Shown: positions 51,388 through 61,144 of the stretch, in pieces
How positions within the stretch are numbered: position 1 is the first letter of the stretch
Layout: the number at the start of each line of letters is the position of its first letter
Assembly: GCF_008329705.1 (NCBI RefSeq)
Contig: NZ_VTSX01000006.1
Span: 1 to 64,000 of the forward strand
From: Chryseobacterium sp. SN22
GTDB taxonomy: Bacteria; Bacteroidota; Bacteroidia; Flavobacteriales; Weeksellaceae
Reading direction: 5' to 3'
DNA: 64,000 nt
Notes under the pieces: generated by a model
Databases searched by the model: none
Told to the model about the DNA's origin: nothing
What the model saw: the letters and a program-made list of their open reading frames with translations, nothing else
Translations under genes and position numbers: made by a program

Positions 51388-51996
51388 ATGAGCGCTATGG
51401 CCATCAAAGAAGATTTACTCATTACTTTTGGAGCGGAAATGCTTCATGTAAAGCAGTCCGAGATAATTTTTAAGGAAAATGATGCGCCGGAGTATTACTT
51501 CCAGATTAAAAAAGGCAATATTAAACTTACGAACTTTAAAAATGAAAATGAAGAATTCATCCAGAGTTTTCATAAAGAAGGCGATTCCTTTGGGGAAATA
51601 TTCTTATTCTGCAAGCACCGGCGATATCCTGTAGCAGCCATGGCAACGAAGGATTCCGTTATCCTGAAACTGGAATATTCTAAATTTTTAAAAGTACTGG
51701 AATCCGACTTTGAAATCCAGCTGGATTTTCTGAGAAACTGTGCGGAAAGAACCTATTACAGCTATACTTTTTTAAACAGCCTGACCTCCGAAGATGCAAC
51801 CCACCAGCTGTTGACGGTACTGGATCACCTAAAGGAAAACCAGCATGCCGCACCCGGTATTCCTTACAAAGTTCCGTACACCAGAAAAGAACTTTCCCAC
51901 CTCACCGGCCTTCGTATTGAAACCGTTATCAGGATCCTGAGAAAACTGGAAAGCGAAAACGTTGTGAAGATCGTCAGGGGACGGGTGTATTATTAA
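51388..51996 (+). CDS. Crp/Fnr-family transcriptional regulator
   Basis: 202 residues from the ATG at 51388; a TTG at 51352 would add 12. Same plan as the divergent gene: beta-roll (KQSEIIFKENDAPEYYFQIKKGNIKLTNF, GDSFGEIFLF), then a winged helix (PYTRKELSHLTGLRIETVIRILRKLESEN). No Fe-S cysteines and no obvious nucleotide-binding arginine/serine pair. It precedes the efflux operon (start 52288) on the same strand and may control it; that is a guess from position. The two regulators share roughly a third of their residues by eye. Confidence 0.9.
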   Translation: MSAMAIKEDLLITFGAEMLHVKQSEIIFKENDAPEYYFQIKKGNIKLTNFKNENEEFIQSFHKEGDSFGEIFLFCKHRRYPVAAMATKDSVILKLEYSKFLKVLESDFEIQLDFLRNCAERTYYSYTFLNSLTSEDATHQLLTVLDHLKENQHAAPGIPYKVPYTRKELSHLTGLRIETVIRILRKLESENVVKIVRGRVYY

Positions 51997-52256
51997 TAGC
52001 ACCCGGAAGCTTTTCCCAAACGGGTCTGTGCCCATTTTTATATTCGATAAGGTAAAACAACGGCCATCCGGTCGCTGCGTGGAACCGAAGCCAGGCATCA
52101 TCCGTGCAGGTCCGCGGGAGGTTAATCCGATTCCGGCAGGTTCAGTTATATTTTTTCCGGTTCTTCGAATCACACTTTATCACTTCATTTCCTCATTTTA
52201 CCCGCCGTTTTCTGCATTTCAGTCATTAAAGGGTTCAAACGTCCAGGGAGCAGCGG
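51997..52256. repeat. intergenic region with partial repeat copy
   Basis: About 260 bp. CGGCCATCCGG (52061-52071) and AGCCAGGCATCATCCGTGCA (about 52090-52109) match parts of the degenerate repeat at 50111 and 61200-61424. No gene seen. Confidence 0.4.
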
Positions 52257-52264
52257 TAGCTTTG
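52257..52264 (+). promoter_or_regulatory. -7 box of the efflux operon
   Basis: TAGCTTTG, a full match, 23 bases before the ATG at 52288. TTC at 52234-52236, 20 bases upstream, is a weak -33. Confidence 0.6.
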
Positions 52265-52287
52265 CCTTAAATGTAAGACAGAGCGTA

Positions 52288-53430
52288 ATGAAACCAGAAA
52301 AATACCTTAAAACCCTCAACGCCGGATTCCTGGCAGCCGTTACAGTATTCATCATGAGCTGTAGAGGAAGTAAGGAGCAGGACAGCATGGATCAGGCAGA
52401 ACCTGTTCAGGCTGAAGTGATGATCCTTCATCCCGCTGAAGCGGTGGTGGAACAGACCTTTCCGGCCGGCCTTCAGGGAAAAGACAACGTGCAGCTGCGG
52501 CCGCAGATCAGCGGGTATATCGACAAAATCTATGTGGATGAAGGGGCTTACGTAAAAGCCGGGCAGCCTGTATTCAGGATCAACGCCAATGTATACCGGG
52601 AGCAGAAAAATACGGCGTCGGCAGCATTGGGCATGGCCAGATCCCAGCTGGCTGCTGCAAAGCTGGAGCTGGATAAATATAAGGTCCTCACCGAAAATAA
52701 AGTCGTGGCCGATTTCCAGTACCGGAAAGCCAGAACCAATTATGACAATGCGCTGGCTGCCGTCAGACAGCAGCAGGCCCTTGTTGCCTCGGCTGATCTT
52801 AATCTGGGTTTCTCTACCGTAAAAGCGCCGGTCAGCGGTTACATCGGCCGGATCCCCAACCGGATCGGCGCACTGGTAGGGCCTAATGACGCGCAGGCTC
52901 TTACAACACTCTCGCAGGTGAATGAAATCTATGCCTATTTTTCCCTTTCCGAAAAGGAAATCCTGAACATCAGCGCCACCCGTCCCGGAAAAACCCTGAT
53001 CGAAAAACTGAAAGGCTTTCAGGACATCACTTTACTGCTTGCCGATGGCAAACCGTACAGCCACACCGGGAAAATCGATATGATGGACGGGCAGTTCGAT
53101 CAGAACACCGGGTCCGTATCGCTCCGGGCTTCCTTTCCGAACCCGGAAGGCCTGCTCCGGACCGGCAATACCGGACGGATTGTGCTGAAAACCATGCTGG
53201 AAAATGTCTATAAGATTCCGTTGCTGGCAACCTATGAAGTACAGGACAAGATATTTGTCGGGCTCGTCAACCGTCAGAACAAAGTAACCCGGAAAGCCCT
53301 ACAGGATTTTACGCGGTCGGGAAATTTCTACCTGCTGAAATCAGGCTTTGCCCCGGGCAACCGCATCGTGGCCAACGAGCTGGCCTCCATTCCTGAAAAT
53401 TCGACCATTACGCCAAAAGCCGTTCAATAA
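52288..53430 (+). CDS. RND efflux periplasmic adaptor, lipoprotein
   Basis: 380 residues, AcrA/MexA type. Lipobox FIMSC (Cys24). The lipoyl halves QLRPQISGYIDKIYVDEGAYVKAGQPVF and STVKAPVSGYIGRIPNRIG frame a coiled-coil hairpin, and the barrel follows. It bridges the permease to the outer-membrane factor in multidrug export. It is first of six genes; the permease starts 13 bases after its stop. Substrates cannot be read from sequence. Confidence 0.93.
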   Translation: MKPEKYLKTLNAGFLAAVTVFIMSCRGSKEQDSMDQAEPVQAEVMILHPAEAVVEQTFPAGLQGKDNVQLRPQISGYIDKIYVDEGAYVKAGQPVFRINANVYREQKNTASAALGMARSQLAAAKLELDKYKVLTENKVVADFQYRKARTNYDNALAAVRQQQALVASADLNLGFSTVKAPVSGYIGRIPNRIGALVGPNDAQALTTLSQVNEIYAYFSLSEKEILNISATRPGKTLIEKLKGFQDITLLLADGKPYSHTGKIDMMDGQFDQNTGSVSLRASFPNPEGLLRTGNTGRIVLKTMLENVYKIPLLATYEVQDKIFVGLVNRQNKVTRKALQDFTRSGNFYLLKSGFAPGNRIVANELASIPENSTITPKAVQ

Positions 53431-53443
53431 AAACCTTCCGGAT

Positions 53444-56400
53444 ATGTTCAATAAAATTATCAAAAGACCCGTACTGGCTACGGTGATCTCCATTATACTG
53501 GTGCTGCTGGGCGTTGTAGGCTTACAGCGCATCCCGATGACGCAGTTTCCGGAGATTGCCCCGCCTACCGTTTTTGTTTCCGGCGTATATCCCGGCGCCA
53601 ATGCGGAAAGCGTGATCCGCTCGGTGGTGACGCCGCTGGAACAGGCCATCAACGGCGTAGAGCAAATGCAGTACATGACGTCCACCGCCTCCAACGACGG
53701 CAGTTTTTCCGTTACCGTAATCTTTAAACAGGGCGTGAATCCCGACCAGGCGGCCGTTAATGTCCAGAACCGCGTCGCCCAGGTGAATGCCCAGCTGCCC
53801 TCGGAAGTCATCCGGCTGGGCCTTACCACCACCAAACAGCAGACCAGCAACCTGATGGTGGTGAACATCAACAGTGAGAAACCGGAGCTGTATGATGAAG
53901 CTTTCCTGCAGAATTATGCCAGCATCAACCTCGTTCCGGAGCTGAAAAGGATTCCCGGAGTCGGGAACGTAAGCCTGTTCGGGGCCAAAGACTATTCCGT
54001 CCGCGTCTGGATCAATCCCTCGAAACTCGCGGGGTATGGCCTGGTTCCTGCCGATGTGGAAACGGCCATCCAGAACTACAGCTTTGAATCTTCACCGGGA
54101 AGCCTGGGAGAAGAATCGGATGCCCAGCTGCAGTACGTCCTGCGGTACAAAGGAAAACTGAACAAACCTGAAGAATTTGAGAAAATCATCCTCCGTTCCA
54201 AAACAGACGGCTCCGTCTTGCGGCTGACGGATGTGGCCAGGATTGAATTCGGGCTGTCCAATTATTCCAGCGATACCTTTACCGACGGGAAACCTTCGGT
54301 GGTATTTTCCGTGATCCAGGCCAGCGGCTCCAATGCCAGTGAAATTGCCGTTAAAGTTCAGGAATCGCTAACAAAGTTCCAGTCGCAGGTGCCGGACGGA
54401 ATCACCTTCCAGATTATCCAGAATACAAAAGACCGCCTGGATGCCTCTATCTCGCAGATGAAATCCACGCTGGTCGAAGCCTTTATCCTGGTATTCATTG
54501 TCGTGTTGGTTTTCCTTCAGGATTTCCGGTCGACCCTTATTCCGGCCATCGCCGTTCCCGTATCCATCATCGGTACTTTCTTTTTCATGTACCTGATCGG
54601 TTTTTCGGTAAATGTGCTGACATTGTTTGCGTTGGTACTGGCTATCGGAATTGTGGTGGATGATGCGATCGTGGTGGTGGAAGCCATCCACGCCAAAATG
54701 GAAGAAACGGGGGAAAGCGCCGGGACGGCCACGGCTTCGGCCATGAGCGGGATCAGCGGGGCGATTGTTTCGATCACCCTCGTGATGTCCGCCGTCTTCC
54801 TTCCCGTCGGATTTATGGAAGGCCCGGCCGGTGTTTTCTACAAGCAGTTTTCCTATACGCTGGCCATTGCCATTGTGATTTCCGCCGTTAATGCCCTGAC
54901 TTTAAGCCCGGCCTTATGCGCTTTGCTGCTGAAGAACAAGCATGCGGAACATCAGGGGCAGCCTGAGAAGTTTACCCAAAGGTTTGCCCATGCTTTTAAT
55001 GCCGGTTTTGAGCGGCTGACGGATAAGTATGGATGGGCGATCCGGTTTTTAGGAAAAAGAAAAATCTTGGCTTTGGGGGCTCTGGCCCTGATTGCTTTCG
55101 GTGCTTTCTTCCTGATGAACAGTGCACAGAAAGGCTTCGTGCCGGAAGAAGATGACAATAACCTGAGTTTTGTCGTTAACCTTCAGGCCGGTGCCAACCT
55201 GCAGTACATCACCCGGGAAATGGAAAAAGCGACGGAAATCGTCCGCCGCATGCCCGAAGTGAAAAGCATCAGCACCGTTTCCGGCTTCAATCTGTTCAGC
55301 TCCGCGGCTTCACCCAATTCCGCGATGGGATTCATTACCCTGAAGAATCCGGAAGACCGGGGAGAAGTATCGGATATGAATAAAGTGATGGAAAAAATAC
55401 AGTCTGCCGTAAAGGGAAAAATCAAAGGTGAATTTATGATTTTCAGGAACCCGGCAGTGGAAGGATTCGGCACCGCCGGCGGGGTGGAATTTGTGCTTCA
55501 GGACCGGGCTTCGGGAAGTATTGCCGATTTCGAGAAAGTGAGCAAAAAAGTAATTGATGCTTTAAGCAAAAGGCCGGAGATCGGGACTGCATTCACCAGT
55601 TTCAGAAGCGATTATCCCCAGTATGAAGTGGTGCTGGATGAAGACAAGGCCCAGCAGCTGGGGCTTACCCCTAAAGAAATTATGGATGTGATGCAGCTGT
55701 ACCTTACCGGTTCCCAGACCACGGATTTTATCCGTTTCGGAAGATTGTACCGCGTCAACGTCCGTTCTGAGGCTGAATTCAGGAAAAACGAAGCTTCGCT
55801 GGATAATATGATGATCCGGAACCGCGAAAACAAGATGGTTCCGATCGCTACGCTCGTCAGCCTTAAAAAGGTTTACGGTCCGCAGGTCATCAGCCGGTAC
55901 AACCTTTACAACAGTATTTCCATTAATGCGAATGCTGCCGGTGGTGCCAGCACCGGCAAAATAATGGGTGTAATTGACGATGTGCTGAAGAAAGAACTCC
56001 CAAAGGGCTACAGCTATGAATATGGAGGCCTGAGTCTGCAGGAAAGGAATTCCGGTTCGCAGATGCTCTTTATCTTCGGCCTCAGCATCCTGTTTGTGTA
56101 CTTCTTACTTTCTGCCCAGTATGAAAGTTACCTGCTGCCACTGGCGGTGATGCTGTCCCTTCCGACAGGGATTGTCGGGGTTTTTATCGCCACGGGACTG
56201 GCCGGTATCGATAACAATATTTATGTCCAGATCGCGCTCATCATGCTCGTCGGGCTTTTAGCCAAAAACGCCATCCTGATCGTGGAATTTGCCATCCAGC
56301 AACGCAAAGCAGGCCTGTCGGTCTTTGAAGCCGGTATTGCAGGAGCGAAAATGCGTCTGCGGCCGATCCTGATGACCTCTTTTGCCTTCATAGCCGGCCT

Positions 56401-56596
56401 GGTACCGCTGATGTTTGCGAAAGGAGGAACGGCGATGGGGAACAGGTCCATCAGCATCAGTGCCGCCGGAGGAATGTTGAGCGGCGTCATCCTGGGGGTG
56501 ATGATTATCCCGATTCTGTACATGGTGTTCCAGTGGCTGCAGGATAAACTGTCAATCCATAAAAATGAGAAAAATGAAAAGACTCACTCAATATAG
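53444..56596 (+). CDS. AcrB-type (HAE1) multidrug efflux RND permease
   Basis: 1050 residues from the ATG at 53444 (a longer frame to 53348 runs through the adaptor gene in another frame and is rejected). Twelve helices and two large periplasmic loops. The N-terminus MFNKIIKRPVLATVISI and the helix-4 proton-relay motif GIVVDDAIVVVEAIHAKME with paired aspartates mark the HAE1 drug branch. The chain has the FIFGLSILFVYFLLSAQYES stretch and the basic end typical of AcrB. It works with the adaptor upstream and the outer-membrane factor downstream, whose start overlaps its end by 32 bases. Confidence 0.95.
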   Translation: MFNKIIKRPVLATVISIILVLLGVVGLQRIPMTQFPEIAPPTVFVSGVYPGANAESVIRSVVTPLEQAINGVEQMQYMTSTASNDGSFSVTVIFKQGVNPDQAAVNVQNRVAQVNAQLPSEVIRLGLTTTKQQTSNLMVVNINSEKPELYDEAFLQNYASINLVPELKRIPGVGNVSLFGAKDYSVRVWINPSKLAGYGLVPADVETAIQNYSFESSPGSLGEESDAQLQYVLRYKGKLNKPEEFEKIILRSKTDGSVLRLTDVARIEFGLSNYSSDTFTDGKPSVVFSVIQASGSNASEIAVKVQESLTKFQSQVPDGITFQIIQNTKDRLDASISQMKSTLVEAFILVFIVVLVFLQDFRSTLIPAIAVPVSIIGTFFFMYLIGFSVNVLTLFALVLAIGIVVDDAIVVVEAIHAKMEETGESAGTATASAMSGISGAIVSITLVMSAVFLPVGFMEGPAGVFYKQFSYTLAIAIVISAVNALTLSPALCALLLKNKHAEHQGQPEKFTQRFAHAFNAGFERLTDKYGWAIRFLGKRKILALGALALIAFGAFFLMNSAQKGFVPEEDDNNLSFVVNLQAGANLQYITREMEKATEIVRRMPEVKSISTVSGFNLFSSAASPNSAMGFITLKNPEDRGEVSDMNKVMEKIQSAVKGKIKGEFMIFRNPAVEGFGTAGGVEFVLQDRASGSIADFEKVSKKVIDALSKRPEIGTAFTSFRSDYPQYEVVLDEDKAQQLGLTPKEIMDVMQLYLTGSQTTDFIRFGRLYRVNVRSEAEFRKNEASLDNMMIRNRENKMVPIATLVSLKKVYGPQVISRYNLYNSISINANAAGGASTGKIMGVIDDVLKKELPKGYSYEYGGLSLQERNSGSQMLFIFGLSILFVYFLLSAQYESYLLPLAVMLSLPTGIVGVFIATGLAGIDNNIYVQIALIMLVGLLAKNAILIVEFAIQQRKAGLSVFEAGIAGAKMRLRPILMTSFAFIAGLVPLMFAKGGTAMGNRSISISAAGGMLSGVILGVMIIPILYMVFQWLQDKLSIHKNEKNEKTHSI

Positions 56597-57968
56597 TTTA
56601 ATAACAATGGTCTGTTGCGGGGTATTGCAGTCCTGCAAAGTGACCCGTGATTATCAGAGGCCGGAGCTCAATCTTCCGGCATCGTTCAACGCAGGATCGG
56701 ATCGCGTAAAAACAGCCGAAATCCCGGCTTACCGGGATTTTTTCAAAGACCGGGAACTGATCGCCCTGCTGGACCAGGTGATGGCGAAGAATCCGGATCT
56801 GCTGATCGCTTCGGAGGAAATCCTGGCTTCCGAAGCCCAGCTGAAAAGTGTAAAGCTGAATTACCTTCCCGATATCAGCCTTCAGGTCAACACCGGGATC
56901 CAGCGGCTGTCTAAAAACAGCATGCAGGCTTCTTTCGGTGGCGGCGTAATCTTCCGGGAATATAACTTTGCACCGGTGGTCTCCTGGGAGGCCGATTTCT
57001 GGGGCAGGCTGAAAAAGCAGCGGGAAGAATCGCTTGCGAATTACCTCAGCAGGGCTGAGAACAGGCGGGCACTGCGCGTACAGCTGGTGGCACAGACGGC
57101 CCAGGCTTACTATAACCTGTTAAGCCTCGATGAACAGCTCAACATCACCCGGCAGGTTGAAAAAAGCATGCAGGAAACTGTTTCCATGCTGAAAACCCAA
57201 TATTCGGTAGGGGATGTAACGGCGCTGGCCGTCAAACAGGCCGAAGCCCAGCTGGCGGAAACCCGTGCCCTGATCCCCGAGATCAAAAGCAGCATCACGG
57301 TCCAGGAAAATGCCTTGCAGACGCTCGCCGGGAATTATCCCGATGCGGTAAAACGATCCCGGAATTTCGATGGCCATGCGTTTACGGCTGACCTTGAAAG
57401 CGGTGTTCCGGCTGATCTCCTGGCCAACCGCCCGGATGTAAAACAGCAGGAATTACTGCTGCAGGCCGCTTCCGCCAGAGTAGGCATCGCCAAGACCGAA
57501 TTTTATCCAAGCCTGAAGATCACCGCACAGGGCGGATCCAATGCCACCAGCCTGGCCAACTGGTTTTCCATTCCGGGATCTTTGTTCGGTACCGCCGCGG
57601 CCGGTCTTACACAGCCGCTGTTCAACCGGCGAAGCATCCGGTCGGGTTACGAACAGGCCGTTCATCAGCGGGAAGCGGCGGTACAGGCGTTCCGGAAATC
57701 GGTACTGGCGGCAGTAGAGGAAGTAAGTACCGCCATGAGCAATATCGTCCAGGTAAAAGAACAGCTGAATGAAGTGAACAACCGTAAAAAAGCAATGGAT
57801 AAAGCCATTACCGATGCACAGCTGCTGTATAAATACGGCGAAGCGAATTACCTGGAAGTATTAACGGTACAGCAAAGTGCCTTCCAGGCGGAACTGGCCG
57901 ATGCAGCGGCCCGCCAGAAAGAAATAAATACTTATCTTGCTTTATATAAATCGTTAGGCGGAAATTAA
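56565..57968 (+). CDS. RND outer-membrane factor (NodT/OprM-like lipoprotein)
   Basis: 467 residues; an ATG at 56574 is an alternative start. Lipobox VLQSC (Cys24), then VTRDYQRPELNLP, typical for OprM-like channels. Two homologous helical halves are visible (LIASEEILASEAQLKSVKLNYLP and the ANRPDVKQQELLLQAASARVGIAKTEFYPSL block). It completes the tripartite drug pump. The start overlaps the permease gene and the stop is directly followed by the ATG of the kinase gene (TAAATG), so translation is coupled. Confidence 0.94.
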   Translation: MRKMKRLTQYSLITMVCCGVLQSCKVTRDYQRPELNLPASFNAGSDRVKTAEIPAYRDFFKDRELIALLDQVMAKNPDLLIASEEILASEAQLKSVKLNYLPDISLQVNTGIQRLSKNSMQASFGGGVIFREYNFAPVVSWEADFWGRLKKQREESLANYLSRAENRRALRVQLVAQTAQAYYNLLSLDEQLNITRQVEKSMQETVSMLKTQYSVGDVTALAVKQAEAQLAETRALIPEIKSSITVQENALQTLAGNYPDAVKRSRNFDGHAFTADLESGVPADLLANRPDVKQQELLLQAASARVGIAKTEFYPSLKITAQGGSNATSLANWFSIPGSLFGTAAAGLTQPLFNRRSIRSGYEQAVHQREAAVQAFRKSVLAAVEEVSTAMSNIVQVKEQLNEVNNRKKAMDKAITDAQLLYKYGEANYLEVLTVQQSAFQAELADAAARQKEINTYLALYKSLGGN

Positions 57969-59072
57969 ATGGACGGAAATTTGAAAAACCGGTCAGGATC
58001 GATGTGGAAAACCATTTTTCAGTGGAGCGGTGTACCGGTTTCACTGGCACTGGCCCATGTCATCCAGTACCTGCTGAACCCGCAAAGCAGATGGTGGGAT
58101 TTTTATACCCAGGCACGCTGGACGGAAATCTGGATTACCATCGCCGGAGGCATTGCGATGTATGCCGCTATTTTCGGAATCATCCGGGTGCTGTCCGGAT
58201 GGGTCAACAGGAAAAACAGGCTGAGAAACAATATTCTGGCCCATTTTGTCCTGACTACCGGTGTGGTTGTTGCCTGCATGTTTCTGCTGCTGTACCTGGA
58301 AAACGTTTTTTATGAGCAGCTGTGGCCGGAATCTGCCGACGGAAACGGAGAATTGGAAACAGACGTGCGGAATTATCTGGTGGTGAACCTGGTGGTCGCC
58401 GCATTTGTCAACAGTTTCTACAATTCCTTTTTCTTTTTCGAAAAATGGAAATCGGAGGTTACCGAAACCAATAAGCTGGAAATCCTGTCGCATCAGCTCA
58501 GGGAAAATGCCCTGCAGGCTGAGCTGGAAGTGCTGAAGCTGCAGCTGGATCCTCATTTCCTGTTCAATAATTTCAGTATCCTGACCCAGCTCATCGAGAT
58601 CAATAAAGGCGCGGCGCAGGAATTTTTGTCCAGCCTTTCCAAAGTGTACCGGTACATCCTCACCACCGGTAAAAAAGACATCGTCTCCCTGGATGCGGAA
58701 CTGAAGTTTGTGGAAACCTATTTCCATCTCATTAAAATCCGGCATGGGGAAACCATCCATCTGACCGTTGACGTGCCGGATAGCGACAGAAGGAAAGGCA
58801 TTCCGCCCGTTACTTTGCAGCTGCTGCTGGAAAATGCCATCAAACATAATATGTCTACCCTGAAAAATCCGCTGTTTTTGTCGATTATGAGTGATAACAA
58901 CGGTAAAATTATCGTGAAAAATAATCTTCAGCGCATCAATATCGATTATAAAGGTACCGGTATGGGACTGAAGAATATCAAAGAACGGTACCAGCTGCTG
59001 GAAGGCAGAATGCCGGAAATCACGGAAACCCGTGCTTCTTTTGAAGTGGTGCTGCCGCTGCTGAACATTTAA
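57969..59072 (+). CDS. LytS/YehU-type sensor histidine kinase
   Basis: 367 residues. Four predicted membrane helices in the first 165 residues, then a short coiled coil, then the His_kinase domain with the acceptor His in LDPHFLFNNFS, then an ATPase with the N box LLLENAIKHN and a G box GTGMGLKNIKERY. It belongs to the family that pairs with LytTR regulators. The gene starts on the base after the outer-membrane-factor stop, so the kinase is made with the pump it may regulate. No periplasmic sensor domain; the signal may be sensed in the membrane. Confidence 0.93.
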   Translation: MDGNLKNRSGSMWKTIFQWSGVPVSLALAHVIQYLLNPQSRWWDFYTQARWTEIWITIAGGIAMYAAIFGIIRVLSGWVNRKNRLRNNILAHFVLTTGVVVACMFLLLYLENVFYEQLWPESADGNGELETDVRNYLVVNLVVAAFVNSFYNSFFFFEKWKSEVTETNKLEILSHQLRENALQAELEVLKLQLDPHFLFNNFSILTQLIEINKGAAQEFLSSLSKVYRYILTTGKKDIVSLDAELKFVETYFHLIKIRHGETIHLTVDVPDSDRRKGIPPVTLQLLLENAIKHNMSTLKNPLFLSIMSDNNGKIIVKNNLQRINIDYKGTGMGLKNIKERYQLLEGRMPEITETRASFEVVLPLLNI

Positions 59073-59081
59073 AATAAAACA

Positions 59082-59837
59082 ATGAATTACCTGATTATCG
59101 AAGACGAAGCCCATAACGCGGGGCTGCTGAAAAGCCTGGTGGAGAAAACAGATCCTGCAGCCCGCTTGCTGGGCATACTGCCCACCGTGCAGGAAAGCAC
59201 GGAATGGCTGGAAGCAAACCCTGCACCCGATGTCATTTTTATGGATATCCGGCTGGCAGATGGGCTGTCATTTGAAATTTTTAACCGGGTAAAGATTGTT
59301 TCGCCCGTTATTTTCACCACCGCTTATGATGAGTATGCTTTACAGGCATTTAAGGTCTATGGTGCTGCTTACTTGCTCAAGCCTGTTGAAAAGGATGAGT
59401 TGCAGGAGGCGCTGGAAAAGGTGAAGCGCCTTCAGCCGAAAATTTCCGGGGATGAGATCGGTGCCATCATGGAGATGTTCCGTACCCGCGAGAAAACGTA
59501 CAGAAGCCGCTTCCTCCTGCATTACCGGGAAACCTACAAAGTGATCCCGGTAGAAGAAATCGATTACATCTGCCTGGAACACAAAAACGTTTATTTCCAC
59601 CTGCTGGACGGGACTTCCATTGCCGTTCCGTATACACTGGAGGAGCTGGAGGAGCAGCTGGACCCGCAGTTTTTCTTCCGGGTGAACCGGCAGTACATCC
59701 TGAATATCAACAGCATCGACAGCATCCACAAATATTTCAATGATAAGTTGAAAATCGTTCTGAAAAGGAATCGCCAGGCAGAAGTTATGGTAAGCCGGAT
59801 CAGGATCCCTCAGTTTAAATTGTGGCTGGACCGATAA
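59082..59837 (+). CDS. LytTR-family response regulator
   Basis: 251 residues. Receiver domain with Asp55 (VIFMDIRLAD) and the acidic pair EDE near residue 7, then the LytTR DNA-binding domain (YRSRFLLHYRETYKVIPVEEIDYICLEHKNVYFHL, RVNRQYILNINSIDSI, KIVLKRN). It starts 9 bases after the kinase gene and certainly forms a pair with it. LytTR targets are direct repeats with about 12-bp spacing; I did not find an obvious one upstream of 52288. It likely controls the efflux operon itself. Confidence 0.94.
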   Translation: MNYLIIEDEAHNAGLLKSLVEKTDPAARLLGILPTVQESTEWLEANPAPDVIFMDIRLADGLSFEIFNRVKIVSPVIFTTAYDEYALQAFKVYGAAYLLKPVEKDELQEALEKVKRLQPKISGDEIGAIMEMFRTREKTYRSRFLLHYRETYKVIPVEEIDYICLEHKNVYFHLLDGTSIAVPYTLEELEEQLDPQFFFRVNRQYILNINSIDSIHKYFNDKLKIVLKRNRQAEVMVSRIRIPQFKLWLDR

Positions 59838-59863
59838 CCGGCCTGTTCCAAACCGTAAATTTT

Positions 59864-61144
59864 ATGAAATCAAAACCTGATAAGCTGCCTGAAAAAAGAC
59901 AGATTAATGAAACGATATTGCCCGGAGCCAACTGGCAGAAACGCTACTGGTTTATTTTCTCAGGGCAGGCCTTTTCCATTATTGGTTCTGCGCTCACTCA
60001 ATTCGTTCTCATATGGTGGATTGCGGATACCACCGGGAGCGTCAGTAAACTCGCGCTGGCCGGGACGGCTGCCCTTCTGCCGCAGGCATTGCTGAGCCCG
60101 GTAGCAGGCGTCATAGCAGACCGTTACAGCCGGAAAACGATCATGATCCTTGCTGATGTCACCAGCGCGGCCTGTGTGGCCGTTCTGGTCATACTTTTCC
60201 TGACGGATGATGTTGAGCTTTGGCATATTTACCTGATGATGGGCATCCGCGGTGCCATGCAGGCTTTCCAGTCTCCGGCCGTTGAGGCCAGTACCGCCAT
60301 GCTGGTTCCGGAATCTTTTCTTCCGAGAGCCGCAGGCCTGAACCAGATCCTGATGGGAGGGACGCTGGTCGCCGGCGCCCCGCTTGGAGCCCTGGCTGTA
60401 ACTGCCATGCCTTTGGGGTGGGCTTTGAGCATTGATGTTTTTACGGCCCTGCTGGGTATTGCACCGCTGTTCTTTTTTACAGTTCCGCAGTTCAGGAAAG
60501 AGAAAGGCAATGCCCCGTTTTTCAGGGAAATCATCTCGGAACTTGGCGAAGGGATTGCCCTGGTCTGGAAAGACCACGGACTGAAAAGGCTGTTCCTGAT
60601 GCTGGGCGGCATTGTGCTGATTATTATGCCGACTTTTACCTTTGTGCCGCTTCTCGTAAAAGATCATTTTAAAGGCGGCGTGGAAGAGGTAGGCATCATG
60701 GAAGGGCTTGCCGGTGCGGGGATGGTAGCCGGAGGTATTTTAGTGACAATCATCGCGCCCAAACGCAAAATGACCTGGATTCTTGCCGGTCTGGGACTGT
60801 CCTGTATTGCCATCAGCCTTACTGCCCTGATGCCTGCCCACCTGTTCTGGGCTGCTGCCTTCTGGTGGATGATCAGCTCTTTCACTTTTATTTTCGCCAA
60901 CGCTCCTTTAACAGCGTTGTTGCAGACCATTATTCCCAACCAGATCCAGGGAAGGGTATTGTCACTTCTAAACATGATTATGGCATTGGCAGCACCGGTC
61001 GGGCTGATGGTGGCCAACCCTCTGGGAGAATGGCTGGGGTTACGCGGACTGTTCATAGGCGTTGGGGTTCTCAGCGGTATAGCTGCATTTGCAGGATTTG
61101 CTTCACCTTACCTGAGGAACCTTGAAGACCGAAAAGTAAAATAA
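59864..61144 (+). CDS. MFS exporter, macrolide-efflux (MefA) type
   Basis: 426 residues from the ATG at 59864; a GTG at 59822 would overlap the regulator gene and is rejected. Twelve membrane helices. The MFS signature AGVIADRYSRKTIMI joins helices 2 and 3, and the N-terminus YWFIFSGQAFSIIGSALTQFVLIWWIADTTGS is typical of MefA/EnterS-like exporters. It is last gene of the six-gene operon, 26 bases after the LytTR gene. It probably extends the drug range of the pump; substrate unknown. Confidence 0.9.
   Translation: MKSKPDKLPEKRQINETILPGANWQKRYWFIFSGQAFSIIGSALTQFVLIWWIADTTGSVSKLALAGTAALLPQALLSPVAGVIADRYSRKTIMILADVTSAACVAVLVILFLTDDVELWHIYLMMGIRGAMQAFQSPAVEASTAMLVPESFLPRAAGLNQILMGGTLVAGAPLGALAVTAMPLGWALSIDVFTALLGIAPLFFFTVPQFRKEKGNAPFFREIISELGEGIALVWKDHGLKRLFLMLGGIVLIIMPTFTFVPLLVKDHFKGGVEEVGIMEGLAGAGMVAGGILVTIIAPKRKMTWILAGLGLSCIAISLTALMPAHLFWAAAFWWMISSFTFIFANAPLTALLQTIIPNQIQGRVLSLLNMIMALAAPVGLMVANPLGEWLGLRGLFIGVGVLSGIAAFAGFASPYLRNLEDRKVK

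Noticed and set aside
58041..59114. Minus-strand open frame of 357 codons
   Set aside because: Antisense to the LytS-type kinase gene; no motif of its own.
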